From NCBI GenBank assembly GCA_949152475.1, contig OX424570.1, positions 2,096,181-2,160,180 of the forward strand: a stretch of DNA of 64,000 nucleotides, written 5' to 3'. This document shows, piece by piece, positions 61,333 to 64,000 of this stretch (position 1 is its first letter; each line of letters starts with the position of its first letter). The notes under the pieces were generated by a model. The model worked only from the letters and a program-made list of their open reading frames with translations, ran no database searches and was not told the DNA's origin. Source of the stretch: Terebella lapidaria. Lineage: Eukaryota; Annelida; Polychaeta; Terebellida; Terebellidae. A program made the translations under genes and the position numbers.

Positions 61333-63512
61333 GGTTACCGGACCTTTGGTCCGCTAACCTATTGGCATGGCGTTGCGTCCGGCGTCCGGCGTCGGCGTCG
61401 GCGTCGTCCACATTTTCATCTTTTTTGTTTACGGACCAATCTTTCTGAAATTTTGCACCAAAATGCACAAAAATAATTCAAGAAGGAGGTATTTTTTAGT
61501 TTTTTGATTTTCGCAATTTTTTCAAAATGGCGGCCTTATTGATGCATAACACTCCTCATATGTACTTCTGTGACATGTATAAACTTCGTTGCGCTTGAAT
61601 CACTCGAAGTGGGCCATTTTGGGCCCAAACTCGGCCCAGATGTGACTTTCCCATGTTAAATTTTCCTATGCTTTATAATGGGACACATTAAGCTTAATAT
61701 CTCTCTTAATATTGAGATTAAAGACTAGGAATCAATTGTGGACATATAGGAAATGATATATGCTGAATATTCTCGTGACCTTGAATCTGACCTTTGACCT
61801 CATTTTCAAGGTCACAGGACAAAATGGCTAATATCTCGCTTATTATCGACTTTACAGCTTAGAAATCAATTGTGAACATATAGGAAATGATATATGCTGA
61901 ATATTCTCAAGACCTTGAATTTGACCTTTGACCTCATTTTCAAGGTCACATGACAAAATGGCAAATATCTCGCTTATTATCGACTTTACAGCTTAGGAAT
62001 CTATTGTGAACATATATATGATATATGCTGAATATTCTCGTGACCTTGAATTTGACCTTTGGCCTCATTTTCAAGGTCACAGGACAAAATGGCTAATATA
62101 TCGCTTATTATCGACTTTACAGCTTAGGAATCAATTGTGAACATATAGGAAATTGTATATGCTGAATATTCTCGTGACCTTGAATTTGACCTTTGACCTC
62201 ATTTCCAAGGTCACAGGACAAAATTGCTAATATCTCGCTTATTATCGACTTTACGGCCGAGGAATCAATTGTGAACATATAGGAAATGATATATGCTGAG
62301 TATTCTCGTGACCTTGAATTTGACCTTTGACCTCATTTTCAAGGTCACAGGACAAAATGGCCAATATCTTGCTTATTAGCGACTTTGCAGCTTAGGAATC
62401 AATTGTGAACATATAGGAAATGATATATGCTGAATATTCTAGAGACCTTGAATTTGACCCTTGACCTAAATTTCAAGGTTAGTCATTTTATTTTCAAGGT
62501 CAGAATACAAAATGGCTTAGATCTCGCTTATTATCAAATTTACAGCTTATATAGTGAACATATAGGAAATTATGTATGCTGAATATTTTGGTGATCTAGA
62601 ATTTGACCTTTGATCTCATTTTCAAGGTCAGAGAACAAAATGGCTAATGTATCGCTTATTATCATCTTTACATCTGCCCCTGATGACGCCAGTGTGTCTT
62701 TGGATAAACTATTTGGTCGGGCTTTGTTTCTATTGCAAAATGTTGTATTTTACGTTTCTTATTGGCATCATCAAAATTTGATTGTATTGGTGGTAATAGA
62801 TTGATACTTACATTTATACCACTGAGTCGGTGTCACCGCTGGCGGACGTTAAATCTGTCCCCGAGGATACCATCAACTCAGTAGCCTTCGGGCTTGTGAT
62901 TGGGTACTTTTGTACTTGTCATGTGTCTATTCCATGGGAATAGATTCGGATTTCTAAATTATTTTCATACGTTGTTGGCCAGTTGTATGTAAGTATCAAT
63001 CTATTACATACACTCTAATTCCATCTGGTACACTCTAATTCCATCTGGTGTACAGTAGAAACAACTACATTTAACACATTGTCTGCCCCTGAAGACGCCA
63101 GTGTGTCTTTGGATAAACTGTTTGGTCGGGCTTTGTTTGTTTCTATTGCAAAATGTAGTATTTTACGTTTCTTATTGGCATCATCAAAATCTGATTGTAT
63201 TGGTGGTAATAGATTGATACTTACATTACAGCATAGGAATCAATTGCGAATATAGAGGAATGATATATACTGAATATTTTTCATGACCTTGAACTTGAAC
63301 TTTGACCTCATTTTCAAGGTCACATCACAGAATGGCTAATGTCCCACTTATTATCGACTTTACAGCTTAGGAATTTATTGTGGACATACTAGAAGTGATA
63401 TATTTGTTGAAAATTTCATGGCCTTGAATTTATCAGTGACTTTATTTTCAAGGTCACTGGACAAAAGGCTAATATTTAAAATGTATATTGTCCGGTAACC
63501 TTTCTTAGCCCT
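61333..63512. repeat. hairpin-ended repeat with a ~134-bp tandem array
   Basis: Starts with the hairpin GGTTACCGGACC-TTT-GGTCCGCTAACC and a GTCCGGCGTCGGCGTCG run; ends CCGGTAACCTTTCTTAGCCC, so GGTTACCGG is inverted at the two ends. Within, CGCTTATTAT recurs at about 61,836, 61,971, 62,102, 62,236, 62,371, 62,525 and 62,653. Units carry GACCTTGAATTTGACCTTTG and TTTTCAAGGTCACA, i.e. nuclear-receptor-like half-sites in both directions. Confidence 0.7.
62673..63225 (+). mobile_element. R1 repeat inserted into the 134-bp array
   Basis: Two R1 units (GACGCCAGTGTGTCTTTGGATAAACT at 62,685 and 63,094) lie between TTACA (62,668-62,672) and TTACA (63,226-63,230), a 5-bp target duplication that splits a TTTACAGCTTAGG unit. 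This defines R1 as a mobile family that can move as a dimer. No coding region is recognised. Confidence 0.6.
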
Positions 63513-64000
63513 TGGGCTAATTTTTTTCAATGCCCTCTCTTAACCTTCCACATGGTGTGTCAAGGAGGGTGTACATACACCGGATCATCATTAGAGAGAA
63601 AAATTACCTGGATATTTCACGTCACGAGATGGATATTAAATGCTCTAGCATGGAAAGAAGGGATAGGTCACATGCATCAAATTGACAGCAATGTCTGGGA
63701 TACAGGCCTCATCCTACATTGGTCTGGCCACAAAAGTGGTCTTGGGTCGCCCATGCACTTCCATTACGAAGATAGGGTGACATACTGTACATACATATAT
63801 GTGTAATGACAGCATTTCTGAAACTAAGTGGTACCATTTCAAAACAGCCCTCGTTCTCACTAATGGACCACATCGATTCTATTTTGTAATGACTTTTAGA
63901 TGAATCACTGTATCTGAGTGTGATTTCGTTCAGCTGGTTTAAGTAATGGAACTACTGCTCAAAAAGGAACTTGGCTATACTATGGTAAAATAGAAGCCTA
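63513..64000. other. no recognisable gene
   Basis: An 84-codon frame at 63,552-63,806 has no known motif. Window ends here. Confidence 0.4.

Overview
The window reads as a repeat-dominated stretch of an animal nuclear genome, most likely a marine lophotrochozoan and probably a mollusc. The grounds are an invertebrate peptide-type GPCR in one exon, a dense mixture of Helitron, Penelope-like, Ty3/gypsy, PIF/Harbinger-like and Academ-like elements, tRNA-derived SINEs, and dispersed repeats loaded with TCAAGGTCA blocks. The taxon is an inference from repeat style, not a proof. No bacterial-style operons, rRNA genes, intact tRNA genes or CRISPR arrays are visible.

The only complete host gene I can support is a class A GPCR of allatostatin-A/galanin-receptor type on the minus strand (13,759-15,009, 416 aa from its first ATG). 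It has FRY in place of the canonical DRY at the end of TM3. A possible single exon with a sushi/CCP-like pattern lies at 1,654-1,804 (low confidence).

Layout: 0-1.6 kb, PIF/Harbinger-like MITE, with an inverted relative at 60.0-61.1 kb. 5.0-10.2 kb, four tandem copies of a 1.26-kb repeat carrying clusters of nuclear-receptor half-sites and CRE palindromes. 10.8-12.2 kb, Penelope-like fossil plus another dispersed repeat. 13.7-15.0 kb, the GPCR. 16.4-17.8 kb, an element with TGTAACGG termini and an internal minisatellite. 18.2-18.8 kb, another dispersed repeat.

19.5-49.6 kb is the most informative part: a direct segmental duplication. Copy A (19.47-25.69 kb) is compact. Copy B (27.45-49.55 kb) has been inflated to about 22 kb by three large insertions: a Helitron-like element (2.4 kb), an Academ-like DNA transposon (5.4 kb, 4-bp target duplication) and a broken Ty3/gypsy element (about 9.2 kb with its own nested insertions). 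Copy A supplies empty-site sequence for the first two, so their ends can be read directly. The gypsy element is itself a nest: a 3.66-kb foldback element splits its 5' LTR, a second Helitron-like copy lies in the foldback element, and a Penelope 3' end lies inside that Helitron. Copy A in turn has a 530-bp Penelope insertion with a 5-bp target duplication and a roughly 390-bp block, absent from B, that holds two long hairpins.

49.6-55.8 kb is mostly AT-rich sequence without recognisable genes. 55.8-64 kb holds a tRNA-derived SINE, a palindromic minisatellite (58.5-59.2 kb), the second Harbinger-like element and a ~134-bp tandem array (61.3-63.5 kb) again loaded with AGGTCA half-sites and interrupted by a dispersed repeat. 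All assignments come from reading the sequence and from memory of protein families; no searches were run.
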